From the NCBI GenBank assembly GCA_019635435.1, contig JAHBZM010000001.1:1798001-1862000 (forward strand): a stretch of 64,000 nucleotides of DNA. The letters are read 5' to 3'. Within the stretch, counting starts at the first letter, position 1. Each line of letters opens with the position of its first letter. Origin of the DNA: Ramlibacter sp. Lineage in GTDB: Bacteria > Pseudomonadota > Gammaproteobacteria > Burkholderiales > Burkholderiaceae_C. A program made the position numbers and the translations under genes. Below are positions 61,822 to 64,000 of this stretch, one piece after another. The notes under the pieces are model-generated. The model did not search any database and was not told the origin of the DNA. It worked only from the letters and a program-made list of their open reading frames with translations.

Positions 61822-64000
61822 GGTTGGGCGAGTTTTTTCAGTTGGTACAGCACATCGAGGGCTTCGCGCGGACTCAATGCGTCGGGATTCAGGGCGGCCA
61901 GCGCCGCTTCGGCGGCGGATGGCCCGGCTGCTTCGGCCTCGGGCGGGGCGGCAAACAAGTCTACCTGCTCACGGCTTTCGGCCTGCTGGCTTTCGAGCGC
62001 GGCCAGCGCGTGGCGCGCATGGTTGACCACGCCGGCCGGCATGCCCGCCAGCCGCGCCACCTGGATGCCGTAGCTGCGGCTGGCCGGGCCGGCCTGGATC
62101 TCGTGCAAAAACACGATGTCGGCGCCCGACTCGGCGGCGCTCACGTGCACGTTCACGGCCGCATGGTGGCGGGCCGGAAACTCGGTGAGCTCGAAGTAGT
62201 GGGTGGCGAACAAGGTATAGGCCTGGGTCTTGTCGTGCAGGTGCGCGGCAATGCCTGAAGCAAGGGCCAGGCCATCAAAGGTGCTGGTGCCCCGGCCGAT
62301 CTCGTCCATGAGCACCAGCGACTGCGGCGTGGCGCTGTGCAGGATCTGCGCGGCCTCGGTCATTTCCAGCATGAAGGTGGACTGTGCGTTGGCCAGGTCG
62401 TCGGCCGCGCCGATGCGGGTGTGGATGGCGTCCAGCGGCCCCAGCCGGCAGGCGCTGGCGGGCACATAGCTGCCCATGCTGGCGAGCAGGCTGATGATGG
62501 CCACCTGGCGCATGTAGGTGCTCTTGCCGCCCATGTTGGGGCCGGTGATGACCTGCATGCGCTGCTTCGGGCCCAGGCGGGTGTCGTTGGCAATGAAGCT
62601 GCCGCCCGAGGTTTCGGCCAGCCGCGCCTCGACCACCGGGTGGCGGCCCTGGGTGATGTCGATGCCGGGCTCGCGGCTGAACCGGGGCTGGCACCAGTTG
62701 AGCGTGAGCGAGCGCTCGGCCAGCGCGCACAGCGTGTCCAGCGCGGCCAGCGCACCGGCCAGCCGGGTCAGCGCGGGCACAAAGGCCTGGAGCTGGTCCA
62801 GCAGCTGCTCGTACAGCCACTTCTCGCGCGCCAGCGCGCGCTCCTGCGCGCTCAGGGCCTTGTCTTCAAAGGCCTTGAGCTCGGGCGTGATGAAGCGCTC
62901 GGCGTTTTTCAGGGTCTGGCGGCGCCGGTAGTCGTCAGGCACCTTGTCGATCTGGCCCTGCGTGACCTCGATGTAGAAGCCGTGCACCTTGTTGAACTGC
63001 ACCCGCAGGTTGGCGATGCCGGTGCGGGCCTTTTCGCGGGTTTCGAGGTCGAGCAGAAAGCCGTCGCAGTTGGTCTGGATGGCGCGCAGCTCGTCCAGCT
63101 CGGCGTCAAAGCCGTGGGCGATCACGCCGCCGTCGCGCACCAGCGCGGCGGGCTCGTCAAGCAGGGCGCGGGCCAGCAGCGGCGCGCAGCCCGGCGGCGG
63201 CTGCAAATGGCCCGCGATCTGGGTCAAATAAGGCTCCAGTCCAGACAGGGCGGCCGCCAGCTGCTCTGATTTTTGTAGCGAAAACTGCAGCGCCACGAGT
63301 TCGCGCGGGCGCACCTGGCGCAGCGCGGTGCGTGCGGTGATGCGCTCCACATCGCTGGTGCCCTTGAGCGCGGCGCGCAGCGCCTGGCCCGGGCCGTCGC
63401 GCAGGGCGGCAATCGCCTGCAGCCGCTGCTGGGCCTGGCCGCGGTCGCGCCGCGGCTCGAGCAGCCAGCTGCGCAGCATGCGGCTGCCCATGCCGGTCAG
63501 GCAGGTGTCCAGCAGCGACAACAGCGTGGGCGCGTCCTCGCCGCGCAGGGTCTGGGTGAGCTCCAGGTTGCGCCGGGTGGTCTGGGGCAGGTCGATCAGT
63601 TCGTCGCTGCGCTGCACGCGCAGGCTGTGCAGGTGGCTCAGCGCCCGGCCCTGGGTGTGCTCGGCAAAGCCCAGCAGGGCGGCCGCGGCCGCATGGGCCA
63701 GCGGCACGTCGTCGGCCTGCCAGGCCGACAGGCTGGCGGCCTGCAGCTGTTCCAGCAGCTTGCGCTGGCCCAGCGCCGCGTCAAACTGCCACTCGGGCCG
63801 CTGCGTGAGCGACAGCGTGGCGCCCATGCGCAGCGCCTTGATGCGCTGCAGGAAGGGGGTGGTCACGTCGGCGCTGTACAGCAGCTCGCTGGGCGCGGTG
63901 CGCGCGACCCAGGTTTCGAGTTCATCGGCGGCGCATTCGGCCAGGTGCAGCTCGCCCTGCGTGAGGCTGAGCCAGGCCAGGCCCAGGCGGTGGCGCGGGC
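61818..64000 (-). CDS. mutS: DNA mismatch repair protein MutS (5' end beyond the window)
   Basis: The frame is open to the window edge (727 codons seen). The stretch before the internal GTG at 63866 (LAECAADELETWVARTAPSE) is also MutS-like, so the true start lies beyond 64000. Domains seen: connector and lever/clamp (ERITARTALRQVRPRELVALQ, EKARTGIANLRVQFNKVHGFYIEV), then the ATPase with Walker A in ITGPNMGGKSTYMRQ, Walker B in LVLMDEIGRGTSTFDG and ATHYFELTEF. MutS recognises mismatches and starts repair with MutL. No mutL is in the window. Confidence 0.96.
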   Translation of the reverse strand, partial: PRHRLGLAWLSLTQGELHLAECAADELETWVARTAPSELLYSADVTTPFLQRIKALRMGATLSLTQRPEWQFDAALGQRKLLEQLQAASLSAWQADDVPLAHAAAAALLGFAEHTQGRALSHLHSLRVQRSDELIDLPQTTRRNLELTQTLRGEDAPTLLSLLDTCLTGMGSRMLRSWLLEPRRDRGQAQQRLQAIAALRDGPGQALRAALKGTSDVERITARTALRQVRPRELVALQFSLQKSEQLAAALSGLEPYLTQIAGHLQPPPGCAPLLARALLDEPAALVRDGGVIAHGFDAELDELRAIQTNCDGFLLDLETREKARTGIANLRVQFNKVHGFYIEVTQGQIDKVPDDYRRRQTLKNAERFITPELKAFEDKALSAQERALAREKWLYEQLLDQLQAFVPALTRLAGALAALDTLCALAERSLTLNWCQPRFSREPGIDITQGRHPVVEARLAETSGGSFIANDTRLGPKQRMQVITGPNMGGKSTYMRQVAIISLLASMGSYVPASACRLGPLDAIHTRIGAADDLANAQSTFMLEMTEAAQILHSATPQSLVLMDEIGRGTSTFDGLALASGIAAHLHDKTQAYTLFATHYFELTEFPARHHAAVNVHVSAAESGADIVFLHEIQAGPASRSYGIQVARLAGMPAGVVNHARHALAALESQQAESREQVDLFAAPPEAEAAGPSAAEAALAALNPDALSPREALDVLYQLKKLAQP

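Overview
The window is G+C-rich, with dense, mostly short-spaced genes typical of a betaproteobacterium. The combination of gene families (long IF-1 paralogue, DUF2239, DUF938, RbgA/YlqF, Anbu-type proteasome homologue, LytTR/2TM genes, TRAP carboxylate transporter) points to Burkholderiales, most likely Comamonadaceae. I cannot name a genus from sequence alone.

Layout. 1-14600 holds chromosomal genes: an IF-1 paralogue, an esterase, MFS/MATE/DMT transporters, a PAS protein, an NYN-LOTUS protein, a DUF938 methyltransferase, the GTPase YlqF, a chemoreceptor and an RcnB-like protein. 14750-23900 holds katG, a small MNT nucleotidyltransferase locus with a tyrosine-phosphatase-like gene, then two large envelope or proteolysis genes (DUF3857/transglutaminase/TPR and a site-2-protease-like M50 peptidase). 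24000-33000 is an accessory zone: an IQM-like SGHYxP protein between two gene fragments, a Cys/His protein of unknown function, an HNH nuclease with a HepT/MNT toxin-antitoxin pair, a class C beta-lactamase-like gene, a poly-alanine protein beside a nitrilase-fold protein, an Mrr-like nuclease and a ParE/antitoxin pair. 34079-37106 is a low-G+C defence islet: an amber-interrupted gene and an AbiL-like RloB/RloA pair, upstream of which lies glnS. 39150-43300 carries small envelope genes, a LivK-like binding protein, a LysR regulator and a DUF1127 protein. 43214-51255 is a long minus-strand run: a LytTR two-component system with 2TM proteins, three alpha/beta hydrolases (two of them tandem paralogues), small membrane proteins and a serine hydrolase. 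It is followed by a DUF2975/XRE pair with a palindromic operator. 52433-64000 has a GH64-like glucanase, uppP, a DUF4136 lipoprotein, a lipase-like hydrolase, a TRAP transporter with its divergent GntR regulator, an Anbu gene and the 3' part of mutS.

Main observation. A dispersed ~50-bp repeat occurs at eight places, in effect always where two genes converge. Three small cassettes carrying toxin-antitoxin-type genes (17091-17986, 26063-27874, 32064-32866) sit at such convergent junctions and are bracketed by direct copies of this repeat and/or a duplicated 3' end of a neighbouring gene. One bracket is an exact 75-bp direct repeat. No recombinase gene is visible nearby. This suggests homologous-recombination-driven gain and loss of defence cassettes at convergent junctions.
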